A DNA stretch of 64,000 nt from Motilibacter rhizosphaerae (lineage in GTDB: Bacteria; Actinomycetota; Actinomycetes; Motilibacterales; Motilibacteraceae): the NCBI RefSeq assembly GCF_004216915.1, contig NZ_SGXD01000005.1, positions 186,001 to 250,000 of the forward strand, written 5' to 3'. A program made the translations under genes and the position numbers. This document shows, one piece after another, positions 1 to 8,022 of this stretch. Position 1 is the stretch's first letter. Every line of letters begins with the position of its first letter. Under the pieces are notes generated by a model. That model ran no database searches. It saw only the letters and a program-made list of their open reading frames with translations, and was not told where the DNA came from.

Positions 1-53
1 TCGAGCGGCTGGCGGGGTACGGCCCCTCGTGGCAGATGGAGGAGCGGGCATGA
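1..53 (+). CDS. C-terminal end of an upstream gene (partial)
   Basis: The frame starting at base 3 is open from the window edge and reads ERLAGYGPSWQMEERA before a TGA at 51-53. That stop overlaps the ATG of the next gene as ATGA, the arrangement used repeatedly in this window for translationally coupled genes. Only 16 residues are visible, so no family can be assigned. The inference is that the dehydrogenase is a downstream member of an operon that begins outside the window. Confidence 0.45.
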   Translation, partial: ERLAGYGPSWQMEERA

Positions 54-1519
54 GCGAGCGCGAGCGCGAGCTGCTGCGGAGGGTCCCGACGCAGCTGTTC
101 ATCGGCGGGCAGTGGCGGGACGCGGAGGGGGCCCGTACGGTCCCGGTCGACGACCCCGCCACGCAGGAGGTGCTCGTCGAGGTCGCCGACGCGAGCGTCG
201 CGGACGGGCGCGCCGCGCTCGACGCCGCGGTCGCGGCTCAGGCGTCCTGGGCGGGCACGGCCCCCCGCGACCGCGCCGAGATCCTGCGCCGGGCCTTCGA
301 GACCATCACGGCGCGCGCCGAGGAGCTGGCCCTCCTCATGACCCTGGAGATGGGCAAGCCCGTCAAGGAGTCGCTGGGCGAGATCACCTACGCTGCGGAG
401 TTCTTCCGCTGGTTCTCCGAGGAGGCCGTGCGCGTGCACGGCCGCTGGTCGGCCAACCCGAACGGCCAGACCCGGCTGCTCACGATGAAGCAGCCGGTGG
501 GTCCGTGCCTGTTCATCACGCCGTGGAACTTCCCGCTGGCGATGGGCACCCGCAAGATCGGCCCGGCGATCGCCGCGGGCTGCACGATGGTCGTCAAGCC
601 CGCGACGCAGACGCCGCTCTCGATGCTGGCCCTGGCGCAGATCCTCGCCGAGGTCGGCCTGCCCGACGGCGTGCTCAACGTCGTCACGACGACGAGCACC
701 GCCGAGGTCATGGAGCCGCTCATCCGCGACCCGCGGCTGCGCAAGCTCTCCTTCACCGGCTCCACGGCGGTCGGCAAGAAGCTCGTCGAGCAGTCCGCCG
801 AGCAGCTGCTCCGCGTCTCGATGGAGCTCGGCGGCAACGCGCCGTTCCTCGTCTTCGGCGACGCCGACCTCGACGCGGCCGTCGAGGGCGCGATGCTGGC
901 CAAGATGCGCAACATGGGCGAGGCCTGCACGGCGGCCAACCGCTTCCTCGTCCACGAGTCCGTCGCCGACGAGTTCGCCCGCCGGCTCTCCGAGCGGATG
1001 GGCGGGCTGCGCGTCGGGCGCGGCACCGAGGACGGCGTCGACGTCGGTCCGCTGGTCGACGAGAAGTCCCGCGACAAGGTCGAGCGGCTCGTCGACGACG
1101 CCGTCTCGGCCGGCGCCGACGTGCTGACCGGCGGGTCGCGCACGGGGGAGCGCGGGTGGTTCTACTCGCCGACCGTGCTCGCGGGCGTGCCGACGAGCGC
1201 GCAGCTCTTCCGCGAGGAGATCTTCGGGCCCGTCGCGCCCGTCATCCCGTTCGGCACGGACGACGAGGGCGTGGCGCTCGCCAACGACACCGAGTACGGC
1301 TTGGTCGCCTACGCGTTCACGAAGGACCTCGACCGCGCCCTCCGGGTGTCCGAGGCGCTGGAGAGCGGCATGGTCGGCCTCAACACCGGCATCGTCTCCA
1401 ACCCCGCCGCGCCGTTCGGCGGGGTGAAGCAGAGCGGGTTCGGGCGCGAGGGCGGCTTCGAGGGGATCGACGAGTACCTCGAGACGAAGTACGTCGCCAT
1501 CCCGCTCGCGCCCCGCTAG
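50..1519 (+). CDS. gabD: NAD(P)-dependent aldehyde dehydrogenase, succinate-semialdehyde dehydrogenase type
   Basis: Oxidises an aldehyde, probably succinate semialdehyde, to the acid in GABA or related catabolism; cytoplasmic. The full ALDH fold is present in 489 residues, the usual length. ITPWNFP marks the nucleotide-binding start, E259 in MELGGN is the general base and C293 in GEACTAANR is the catalytic cysteine. FTGSTAVG and the C-terminal PFGGVKQSGFGREGG agree with the GabD branch. An in-frame GTG at 29 exists, but ATG 50 is preferred because GGAGGAG lies 5 bp upstream and the ATG overlaps the preceding stop. The gene converges on the tetR gene with a 4-bp overlap. Substrate assignment within ALDH is inferred from motif similarity. 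Confidence 0.85.
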   Translation: MSERERELLRRVPTQLFIGGQWRDAEGARTVPVDDPATQEVLVEVADASVADGRAALDAAVAAQASWAGTAPRDRAEILRRAFETITARAEELALLMTLEMGKPVKESLGEITYAAEFFRWFSEEAVRVHGRWSANPNGQTRLLTMKQPVGPCLFITPWNFPLAMGTRKIGPAIAAGCTMVVKPATQTPLSMLALAQILAEVGLPDGVLNVVTTTSTAEVMEPLIRDPRLRKLSFTGSTAVGKKLVEQSAEQLLRVSMELGGNAPFLVFGDADLDAAVEGAMLAKMRNMGEACTAANRFLVHESVADEFARRLSERMGGLRVGRGTEDGVDVGPLVDEKSRDKVERLVDDAVSAGADVLTGGSRTGERGWFYSPTVLAGVPTSAQLFREEIFGPVAPVIPFGTDDEGVALANDTEYGLVAYAFTKDLDRALRVSEALESGMVGLNTGIVSNPAAPFGGVKQSGFGREGGFEGIDEYLETKYVAIPLAPR

Positions 1520-2253
1520 TCCGCGCCGGTGGCGCCGATGAGCTCGGCGACGCCGTCGAGGATGCGACCCAGCCCGAACTCGTAGCTCGCCTCGGCGAAG
1601 TCGACCTCCTGCGGCTCGTCCTCGAGCGCGCCGCTGGCCTGCGCGGCCCACACGTGCGGATGGGACTCGGGGCTGACCAGGGCCCGCAGGTGCAGGACGT
1701 AGCGCAGCGCCGCCTCGGGGCTGTCGGCCGATTGCACCTGCAGGCCGAGCAGCGTCTGCCCGCGCGTGTAGACGTCGCCGAGCAGGATGGTGTCGAGCCG
1801 CTGCTGCTGGGTGAGCGGGGTGCGGGCGAGCGCGGCGAGGCCGGCCTCCATCCAGCCCAGCGCGTACGGCGTGAGCGGCGGCTCGGTCACCGGGATCTGC
1901 AGCACCCACGGGTGCCGGAGCAGGCCACGGCGCATCGCGCGGCACCACGCGGCGAGCGCGGCGCGCCAGTCGTCCGCGGGCTCGGCGGGGACGGGGCAGG
2001 GCCCGTACGCCTCGTCGACCATGGCGAGGACGAGCTCGTCCTTGCTCGCGACGTAGCGGTAGAGCGCCATGGGCGTGACGCCGAGCTGCTTGGCGACGCG
2101 CGCCATGGACACGGCGGCGAGCCCCTCGGCGTCCGCGAGCTCGATGCCGGCGCGGGCGACGCCCGTCACGGTGAGCTGGGGGCGCGGCCCGCGCCTGGCG
2201 CCGCGCTCGATGCCCCAGAGCGCCTGAAGCACGGGCGGCAGCGGCTCGTCCAC
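1516..2253 (-). CDS. TetR family regulator, probable repressor of the adjacent MFS exporter
   Basis: DNA-binding repressor of 245 residues. The helix-turn-helix is near the N terminus (AVSMARVAKQLGVTPMALYR, then VASKDEL), and a TetR_C-like ligand-binding all-helical part follows. The start is GTG 2253, preceded by GGGAGG, because upstream sequence in this frame has no coding character. It is divergent from the MFS gene with 81 bp between starts, and that gap holds two copies of a 22-bp element (see the operator entry). By analogy with TetR/MFS pairs, a small-molecule substrate of the exporter is the likely inducer; the ligand is unknown. Confidence 0.85.
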   Translation of the reverse strand: MDEPLPPVLQALWGIERGARRGPRPQLTVTGVARAGIELADAEGLAAVSMARVAKQLGVTPMALYRYVASKDELVLAMVDEAYGPCPVPAEPADDWRAALAAWCRAMRRGLLRHPWVLQIPVTEPPLTPYALGWMEAGLAALARTPLTQQQRLDTILLGDVYTRGQTLLGLQVQSADSPEAALRYVLHLRALVSPESHPHVWAAQASGALEDEPQEVDFAEASYEFGLGRILDGVAELIGATGAD

Positions 2254-2262
2254 GTCCCCTCC

Positions 2263-2326
2263 CAACTGTTTACAACGTACGCGGTCGTGCCCTACCGTCA
2301 ACGGCAACTGCTTATGCCGTACGCGG
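2263..2326. promoter_or_regulatory. Two direct repeats between tetR and the MFS gene, putative TetR operators
   Basis: A 22-bp element at 2263-2284 recurs at 2305-2326 with four mismatches. Both begin CAACTG and end CGTACGCGG, and they lie 42 bp apart, about four helical turns. Each core reads as an imperfect palindrome, GTTTAC-AAC-GTACGC and GCTTAT-GCC-GTACGC. This is the same half-site/3-bp-spacer geometry as the perfect TetR boxes at 56262-56313. The left copy sits just upstream of tetR. The right copy ends in the ribosome binding site of the MFS gene. The operator role is inferred. Confidence 0.55.
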
Positions 2327-2334
2327 AGGCCGAC

Positions 2335-3855
2335 ATGATCCTCGCCCCTACTCTGCCAGCAGCACCTTCGCGCGCCGGGCGACCGTGGCTGGCCCTCGCC
2401 GTGCTCGCGCTGCCCCTGCTGCTCGTCTCGATGGACGTCTCGGTGCTCTACTTCGCGGTCCCCGACATCGCGCGGGACCTCCACGCCAGCGCGACCCAGC
2501 AGCTGTGGATGCTCGACGTCTACGGCCTCGTGCTCGCCGGGCTGCTGCTGCCGATGGGGGCGCTCGGCGACCGCGTCGGGCGGCGGCGGCTGCTGCTGTG
2601 CGGAGCGGCGGGCTTCGGTGCGGCGTCGCTCGCCGCGGCGTACGCGCCGAGCGCGGCGGCGCTCGTCGCTGCGCGCGCCGTGCTCGGCGTCGCGGGAGCC
2701 ACGCTGATGCCGTCGACGCTCGCGCTGGTCCGGCAGCTGTTCCCCGACGAGCGCGACCGGGCGCGGGCCATCGGGATCTGGAGCGGGGTGATGACCGGGG
2801 GAGTGGCGCTGGGGCCGGTGATCTCGGGGGTCCTGCTCGAGCACGCGTGGTGGGGCTCGGTCTTCCTCCTCAGCCTGCCGGCGATGGCGCTGCTCCTCGT
2901 GGTCGGCCCGGTGCTCCTGCCGGAGTCGGAGCCCCGGCGTACGCCGTTCGACGTCCCGGGCGCGGCCCTGTCCCTGCTCACCGTGCTGTCGGCGGTCTGG
3001 GCGGTGAAGCGGGCGGCCGCCGACGGGGTGGGCACCGCCTGCCTGGCCGCGGCCCTGCTCGCGCTCACGGCCGGCGCCGCCCTGGTGCAGCGGCTGCGCA
3101 CGACGCGGCACCCGCTCGTCGACCCAGCGCTGCTCCGGGCGCCGGCGGTGCGCGGGCCCGTGCTCGCCAACGCGCTGGCCATGGGCGCGCTCGTGGGCAA
3201 CGGGGTGCTGCTGACGGCGTACCTCCAGCTGGTGCTGGGGATGTCGCCGCTGCGCGCGGCGCTGTGGAGCCTCGCGCCCTCGCTCGTGGTCGGTGCCGCG
3301 GCTCCGCTCGCCACCGTGCTCGCGCAGCGGGTCGGGCGGCGGGCCGTCGTCGCGACGGGACTGGCGACGGGCGCGGCGGGGTTCGTGCTGCTCGCGCTGG
3401 TCGGCCGCCACGACCTCGCCCTGCTGGTCGTCGGGGCAGGGGTGCTCGCCAGCGGGCTGGTCGCGGTCGCCGCTGTCGCCACCGAGGCGGTCGTCGGGGG
3501 CGTGTCCGCAGCCGAGGCTGGCCGGGTGACCGCACTGTCGGAGACGTCGAGCGAGCTGGGCGGGGCGCTGGGCATCGCCCTGCTCGGCAGCGTGGCGGCC
3601 GCGGCGTACCGGCACGGGCTCGCCGACCGCGTTCCCGCCCCGCGCCCGGTCGGCGGGCTGGCCGGAGCCGTCGTCGCCGCGGCCGGGCTCCCCGGGCCCC
3701 GCTCGCGGGTGCTGCTCGAGGCGGCGCGCGACGCGTACGTCGGGGGCGTGCACGCCGCGTCCTGGGGCGGCGCCGGCGCGCTTCTCGTCGGTGCGGCGGG
3801 CGTCGCGCTCAGCGGGAGGGCTGCCAGCCGTCCTCCGCGCGCACCGCGCCCATGA
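2335..3855 (+). CDS. MFS drug exporter, DHA2 (14-helix) type
   Basis: Integral membrane proton antiporter of 506 residues, close to the usual DHA2 length. The sequence is almost wholly hydrophobic helices. It carries the MFS loop 2-3 motif GALGDRVGRRRLL and the motif C region GVALGPVISGVL typical of drug:proton antiporters. The early MDVSVLYFAVPDI matches TM1 of EmrB/QacA-like pumps. ATG 2335 has GGAGG 5 bp upstream. It is divergent from the TetR gene, which probably represses it, and its 3' end overlaps the convergent marR gene by 47 bp. Substrate unknown. Confidence 0.88.
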   Translation: MILAPTLPAAPSRAGRPWLALAVLALPLLLVSMDVSVLYFAVPDIARDLHASATQQLWMLDVYGLVLAGLLLPMGALGDRVGRRRLLLCGAAGFGAASLAAAYAPSAAALVAARAVLGVAGATLMPSTLALVRQLFPDERDRARAIGIWSGVMTGGVALGPVISGVLLEHAWWGSVFLLSLPAMALLLVVGPVLLPESEPRRTPFDVPGAALSLLTVLSAVWAVKRAAADGVGTACLAAALLALTAGAALVQRLRTTRHPLVDPALLRAPAVRGPVLANALAMGALVGNGVLLTAYLQLVLGMSPLRAALWSLAPSLVVGAAAPLATVLAQRVGRRAVVATGLATGAAGFVLLALVGRHDLALLVVGAGVLASGLVAVAAVATEAVVGGVSAAEAGRVTALSETSSELGGALGIALLGSVAAAAYRHGLADRVPAPRPVGGLAGAVVAAAGLPGPRSRVLLEAARDAYVGGVHAASWGGAGALLVGAAGVALSGRAASRPPRAPRP

Positions 3856-4279
3856 TCCGACGGCTGATCTCGCGCAGCTGGCGCACCTGCGCCGCCGTCA
3901 GCGGGTCGAGGACCAGGCGGCGGACGAGCTCGGCGTGGCCGGGCGCCGCCCCGTCCACCGTGCGCTGACCCTGCGCCGTCAGCGTCGCGAGGGTGTAGCG
4001 GCCGTCGGTCGGGTCGGGGGCGCGGCGCACGAGCCGGCGCGCCTCGAGCCGCGTCACGGCGCGCGAGAGCCGGGACAGCGTGCTATTGGAGTAGCCCGCC
4101 AGCACGCTCATCCGCAGGGTCCGGTCCTCGGCGTCGGACAGCGCCCAGAGGACGCCGTACTCGAAGTGGGTCAGTCCGGCGTCCTGCTGCAGCTGCGCGT
4201 CCAGCACCGGAGGCAGCCACTCCAGCACCGTGGCGAGCGCCGACCAGGTGCGGATCTCGTCGTCGTCGAGTGCGGACAT
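3809..4279 (-). CDS. MarR family regulator
   Basis: A 156-residue winged-helix dimeric regulator. The central part contains the recognition helix region (MSVLAGYSNSTLSRLSRAVT) followed by the wing (RRAPDPTDGRYTLATLT) with the usual D-x-R-G-like DPTDGR. MTHF-type N-terminal helices precede it (DAGLTHFEYGVL). It is divergent from the SDR gene, whose promoter carries paired CTTG-containing half-sites, so control of that enzyme and autoregulation are the simplest inference. Its last 47 bp overlap the convergent MFS gene. The effector is unknown. Confidence 0.88.
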   Translation of the reverse strand: MSALDDDEIRTWSALATVLEWLPPVLDAQLQQDAGLTHFEYGVLWALSDAEDRTLRMSVLAGYSNSTLSRLSRAVTRLEARRLVRRAPDPTDGRYTLATLTAQGQRTVDGAAPGHAELVRRLVLDPLTAAQVRQLREISRRIMGAVRAEDGWQPSR

Positions 4280-4311
4280 GCCTCGAGCATAGGCGGTCTC
4301 CGTGTCCGATC

Positions 4312-4359
4312 ACTTGACTGAGCACGCGATCCTCCGTAGCGTCGCTTGCTCAAGAAAGT
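4312..4359 (+). promoter_or_regulatory. SDR promoter with putative MarR half-sites
   Basis: TTGACT (4314-4319), a 17-bp spacer and TAGCGT (4337-4342) form a good actinobacterial promoter for the SDR gene. An inverted repeat flanks it. The 13-bp arms at 4312-4324 and 4347-4359 match at 10 of 13 positions; the first covers the -35 and the second lies just after the expected start of transcription. The second arm contains the perfect small palindrome CTTGCTCAAG (4345-4354). Binding by the neighbouring MarR protein is inferred. Confidence 0.55.
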
Positions 4360-4386
4360 CATCGCGGTCGAGAGGTGGAGCGTTCG

Positions 4387-5178
4387 GTGGATCTGCAGCT
4401 GGAGGGCCGGAGGGCGTTCGTCAGCGGGTCGACGCAGGGGATCGGCTACGCCGTGGCCGCGGGGCTGGCCGCCGAGGGGGCCGAGGTCGTGCTCAACGGG
4501 CGGGACGAGGCGCGGGTGGAGGCCGCGGTCGAGCGCCTCGCCGCGGCCGTGCCGGGAGCGGCCGTCTCCGGCCTGGCGGCCGACTTCGCCTCACCGGCCG
4601 CGGTGCAGGCACTGCTCGCGCGGCTCGGCGAGGTCGACATCCTCGTCAACAACGTGGGCGTCTTCGGCCTCGCGGAGTTCGAGCGCGTGCCTGACGAGGA
4701 GTGGCAGCGCTACCTCGAGGTCAACCTCATGAGCGCGGTCCGCCTGTCACGCGCACTGCTCGGCGGCATGCTCGCGCGCGGCTGGGGCCGGGTGGTCTTC
4801 GTCGGCAGCGAGTCCGGGGTCGACGTCCCGGGCGACATGCTGCCGTACGGCGTCAGCAAGGCTGCCGCGCTCGCCCTCGCCAACGGGCTCGCCAAGCTGA
4901 CCCGCGGCACCGGCGTCACCGTCACGACCGTGCTGGGCGGCCCCACCTGGTCCGACGGGGTCGCGGGGACGGTGGGACAGATCGCCGAGGCGCGGGGCGT
5001 GGGGAGCGACGAACTGCGCGCCGCGCTCGTCGCGGGACGCCCGACCTCGCTGGTCCAGCGCTTCCTCGACCCGGCCGAGATCGCGCACCTCGCCGTCTAC
5101 CTCGCGAGCCCGCTCTCCTCGGCGACCAACGGCGCGGCCGTCCGGGCGGACGGGGGAGTGCTGACGACGCTGGTGTGA
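4387..5178 (+). CDS. SDR family oxidoreductase
   Basis: Classical short-chain dehydrogenase of 263 residues, cytoplasmic, NAD(P)-dependent. The Rossmann motif is SGSTQGIG, the structural NNVG follows at about residue 90, and the catalytic Ser (VGSESG) and YGVSK pair are both present. GTG 4387 is chosen because AGAGGTGGAG ends 6 bp upstream; another in-frame GTG at 4375 would place the start inside that Shine-Dalgarno. Divergent from marR. The substrate is not predictable; the C terminus (VRADGGVLTTLV) is the standard end of this family. Confidence 0.87.
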   Translation: MDLQLEGRRAFVSGSTQGIGYAVAAGLAAEGAEVVLNGRDEARVEAAVERLAAAVPGAAVSGLAADFASPAAVQALLARLGEVDILVNNVGVFGLAEFERVPDEEWQRYLEVNLMSAVRLSRALLGGMLARGWGRVVFVGSESGVDVPGDMLPYGVSKAAALALANGLAKLTRGTGVTVTTVLGGPTWSDGVAGTVGQIAEARGVGSDELRAALVAGRPTSLVQRFLDPAEIAHLAVYLASPLSSATNGAAVRADGGVLTTLV

Positions 5179-5219
5179 GCCGCCCCGGCCCCCACGATGT
5201 GCATGATCACGGGGGAGGG

Positions 5220-5429
5220 TCAGTCCTTCTTCAGGGCGCCCGGCTTGTGCACCGCCTCGCCCCCGGACTTCTCGCTCTTGACGAGGTACTGCGGGTCGTC
5301 CTCGCTCGCGCGGACGGTCCGCCCCGCGGCCTCGGTGTCCTTGGTGATCTCCTTCTCGACGACGCCCTCGGCGGTGCCGCCGTGCGACTTCCAGGAGACG
5401 TGGTCGCCCTTCTCGAACTTCTCTGTCAT
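5220..5429 (-). CDS. DUF2945 / hypervirulence-associated TUDOR-domain small protein
   Basis: Sixty-nine residues, very hydrophilic. It matches the DUF2945 pattern from memory: F-x-x-GDHVSWKSHGGTAEG at the start, then E-K-I-T and the DPQYLVKSEKSGGEAVHKP segment near the end. The family is widespread in bacteria and has no established biochemical function; the name comes from a fungal TUDOR-like homologue. Monocistronic by appearance, between two plus-strand genes. The ATG is preceded by an A/G-rich stretch after a short gap. Confidence 0.8.
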   Translation of the reverse strand: MTEKFEKGDHVSWKSHGGTAEGVVEKEITKDTEAAGRTVRASEDDPQYLVKSEKSGGEAVHKPGALKKD

Positions 5430-5516
5430 GGCGGCGTCCTACCCGCGAGACCGCATGCTGAGACCCGGGGCGGGCCCTCCTTCGCGCAGCGCAGGACCGC
5501 CACGCAGGATGGGAGC

Positions 5517-6008
5517 ATGGCGCGCATCTTCGGCTTCCCCGACCCCGTCGACGAGGTCTCGGCCCGGCTGGTCGCCGGCGGGGTGTTCACCATGGCGACG
5601 ACGACCGTCCTGCTCGACCAGCCGTGGCTGCTCGGGCCGCTGACCTACGGGTTCGCCGCCCGCGTCGCCACCGGGCCGACGCTCAGCCCGCTCGGGCGGG
5701 TCGCGACGCAGGTCGTGCGGCCGCGGCTGCCCGTCGCGCCGAAGCACGTGCCGAGCCCGCCGAAGCGGCTGGCCCAGGGCGTCGGCCTCGCCGTCACCGG
5801 CACCGCGGTCGCGCTGCGCCTGTCCGGCCGCCGTCGCACCTCGAACGCCGTGCTGGCCGGGCTGGTCGTCGCGTCCGGGCTGGAGGCGTTCGCCGGGATC
5901 TGCCTGGCGTGCAAGGCGTTCCCGTACCTCATGAAGGCCGGGATCGTGCCGGCGGACGTGTGCGCCCGCTGCGTCGGCTCCGTGGACGAGGAGCCCGTGG
6001 CGGCCTAG
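5517..6008 (+). CDS. DUF4395 family membrane protein
   Basis: A 163-residue membrane protein with about four hydrophobic segments. It has the features of DUF4395: an N-terminal FPDPVDEVSARLVAGGVF, the P-x-x-GPLTYGFAAR core, then R-L-A-Q-G-V-G, and a Cys-containing C terminus (ICLACKAF and ADVCARC). The two CxxC motifs suggest metal or thiol chemistry, but no function is established. ATG 5517 follows GGATGGGAG. The 3' end overlaps the convergent acetyltransferase by 4 bp. Confidence 0.78.
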   Translation: MARIFGFPDPVDEVSARLVAGGVFTMATTTVLLDQPWLLGPLTYGFAARVATGPTLSPLGRVATQVVRPRLPVAPKHVPSPPKRLAQGVGLAVTGTAVALRLSGRRRTSNAVLAGLVVASGLEAFAGICLACKAFPYLMKAGIVPADVCARCVGSVDEEPVAA

Positions 6009-6541
6009 GGCGTCCAGGCCAGCGGCTCGGCCGGCTCGACCGGCGGGTCCTCGGGCACGAGCTGCCACCAGCCGACGTCGCGCCACTGGCCGTGCTTCCA
6101 GCCGACGTTGCGGTAGACCCCGACGGGGACGAACCCGAAGGACTCGTGCAGGCCGACGCTGCCGGGGTTCGGCAGCGCGATCCCCGCGTAGACCGAGACG
6201 TAGCGGAGGGCTCGGACCTCGGGGAGCAGCCGGGTGTAGAGGGCCCGCCCCGTCCCGCGCCGCCGCTCGCTGTCGTGCAGGTAGACCGAGACGTCGACCG
6301 ACCACCGGTACGCCGCACGCGCCCGGTGCGCCGCGGCGTACGCGAAGCCGACGACCTCGCCCTCGCGCTCCGCGACGAGCCACGGCAGCCGCGGCTCCGC
6401 GGTCATCCGGCGCAGGACCTCCTCAGCAGCGGGGGGTTCGGCCTCGAACGACGCGGCGGAGTCCGTGACGTGCGGCGCGTAGACGGCGGCGATCGCCGCC
6501 GCGTCGGCAGGTGCGGCCGCGCGGACCGTCGCCGCGCTCAG
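6005..6541 (-). CDS. GNAT N-acetyltransferase, phosphinothricin acetyltransferase-like
   Basis: About 178 residues. The fold begins at TVRAAAPADAAAIAAVYAPH and contains the acetyl-CoA loop RRRGTGRALYTRLL and the ESFGFVPVGVYRNVGWKHG segment characteristic of Pat/Bar-like enzymes that acetylate phosphinothricin or methionine sulfoximine. No ATG, GTG or TTG exists in frame before the first beta strand. The only candidate is CTG at 6541-6539, which overlaps the gnd stop as CTGA with GGGAG about 7 bp upstream. The first in-frame ATG would delete the first strand and helix. Probably translated by coupling to gnd. Confidence 0.75.
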   Translation of the reverse strand: MSAATVRAAAPADAAAIAAVYAPHVTDSAASFEAEPPAAEEVLRRMTAEPRLPWLVAEREGEVVGFAYAAAHRARAAYRWSVDVSVYLHDSERRRGTGRALYTRLLPEVRALRYVSVYAGIALPNPGSVGLHESFGFVPVGVYRNVGWKHGQWRDVGWWQLVPEDPPVEPAEPLAWTP

Positions 6542-8004
6542 TGCCCGCTCCCGCCCTCGCGCAGCTCCTCGCTGCGGTCGGCGCTCCAGAGCGTGTGGAA
6601 GATGCCGTCCTTGTCCACGCGCTTGTACGTGTGGGCACCGAAGAAGTCGCGCTGGCCCTGGATGAGCGCGGCGGGCAGCCGCTCCGAGGTCAGCGAGTCG
6701 TAGTAGGCGAGCGCCGCGGAGAACCCCGGCGCGGGCACCGCGGACAGCGCCGCGGTCGAGACCACCCGCCGCCACGCGGCCGCGCCCTTCGCCACGGCGT
6801 CGGCGAAGTACGGGTCGGCGAGCAGGCTCGGCAGCTGCGGGTCGCGGGCGTACGCCTCGACGATGCGGTCGAGGAACCGCGCCCGGATGATGCAGCCGGC
6901 GCGCCAGATCTTCGCCACGGCGCCGAGGTCGAGGTCCCAGTCGAACTCCTTCGCACCCGCCACCAGCAGGTCGAAGCCCTGCGCGTACGCCACGACCTTC
7001 GAGGCGTAGAGCGCGGCGCGCACGTCGTCGGCGAAGCCGTCGGGCGCGGCGACGGGGGAGGGGCGCTCGCCCGCGGCCGCGGTGACGGCCGCGCGCTGGC
7101 CCGGCAGGCTGGAGACCGCCCGCGCGAAGACCGCCTCGGCGATGCCGCCGACGGGGATGCCGAGCGACAGGGCGTTCTGCACCGTCCAGGTGCCGGTGCC
7201 CTTCTGCCCGGCGGCGTCGAGGACGACGTCGACGAACGGCTTGCCCGTCTCGGCGTCGGTGTGCCGCAGCACCTCGGCGGTGATCTCGATGAGGAACGAC
7301 TCGAGGTCGCCCTCGTTCCACTGCTCGACGACGTCGGCGATGGCGGGCGGCTCGAGCCCCGAGACCTTGCGCAGCAGGTCGTACGCCTCGGCGATGAGCT
7401 GCATGTCGGCGTACTCGATGCCGTTGTGCACCATCTTGACGAAGTGGCCCGCGCCGTCGGTCCCGAGGTGCACCACGCACGGCTCGCCCTCGGCCTGCGC
7501 GGCGATCGACTCGAGGATCGGGCCGAGCTTCTCGTAGGCCTGTGCGGAGCCGCCGGGCATGATGCTCGGCCCGTTGAGCGCCCCCTCCTCGCCGCCGGAG
7601 ATCCCGGTGCCGACGAAGTTGAGGCCCTTGCGCGCCAGGTCCCGCTCCCGGCGAATGGTGTCGCGGAAGTCGGCGTTGCCGCCGTCCACGATGATGTCGC
7701 CCTCCTCGAAGTGCTCGGCGAGCTGCTCGATAACGGCGTCGGTCCCGGCTCCGGCCTGGACCATGACGATCGCGGTGCGCGGCCGCTCCAGCGACGCGAC
7801 GAAGTCCTCGATCCGCTCGCTCGGCAGGAAGGTGCCCTCGCCGCCGTGCTGCTCGATGAGGCTGCGCGTCTTCTCGGGGGAGCGGTTGAAGACCGCCACC
7901 GTGTTGCCGTGCCGGGCCAGGTTGCGGGCGAGGTTGCTGCCCATCACCGCGAGGCCGACGACGCCGATGCTGGCCTGCTGGGGAGTCGCGTCCGAGATCG
8001 TCAT
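6538..8004 (-). CDS. gnd: 6-phosphogluconate dehydrogenase (decarboxylating)
   Basis: Third enzyme of the oxidative pentose phosphate pathway: 6-phosphogluconate to ribulose 5-phosphate plus CO2 and NAD(P)H. At 488 residues it is the long homodimeric form. The nucleotide fold opens with GVVGLAVMGSNLARNLARHG and FNRSPEKT. The catalytic region has GISGGEEGALNGPSIMPGG, GAGHFVKMVHNGIEY (with the active-site Lys and Asn) and the QKGTGTWT loop. It lies 18 bp after the aldo/keto reductase stop and has its own apparent leaderless promoter, so it may be transcribed both with and without that gene. Confidence 0.96.
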   Translation of the reverse strand: MTISDATPQQASIGVVGLAVMGSNLARNLARHGNTVAVFNRSPEKTRSLIEQHGGEGTFLPSERIEDFVASLERPRTAIVMVQAGAGTDAVIEQLAEHFEEGDIIVDGGNADFRDTIRRERDLARKGLNFVGTGISGGEEGALNGPSIMPGGSAQAYEKLGPILESIAAQAEGEPCVVHLGTDGAGHFVKMVHNGIEYADMQLIAEAYDLLRKVSGLEPPAIADVVEQWNEGDLESFLIEITAEVLRHTDAETGKPFVDVVLDAAGQKGTGTWTVQNALSLGIPVGGIAEAVFARAVSSLPGQRAAVTAAAGERPSPVAAPDGFADDVRAALYASKVVAYAQGFDLLVAGAKEFDWDLDLGAVAKIWRAGCIIRARFLDRIVEAYARDPQLPSLLADPYFADAVAKGAAAWRRVVSTAALSAVPAPGFSAALAYYDSLTSERLPAALIQGQRDFFGAHTYKRVDKDGIFHTLWSADRSEELREGGSGH

Positions 8005-8011
8005 GGTCCCG

Positions 8012-8017
8012 AACCTA
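8012..8017 (-). promoter_or_regulatory. -10 element of gnd, leaderless
   Basis: On the minus strand TAGGTT (TAnnnT consensus) is followed by seven bases and then the gnd ATG, so transcription would start at or next to the start codon. No convincing -35 is visible. The element lies between the aldo/keto reductase stop and gnd. Confidence 0.4.
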
Positions 8018-8022
8018 ACCGC

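Noticed and set aside
112-2334. Long plus-strand frame upstream of the MFS start
   Set aside because: It overlaps the dehydrogenase and tetR, is Arg/Gly/Ala-rich without any family motif, and only its last part (from 2335) is the true MFS gene.
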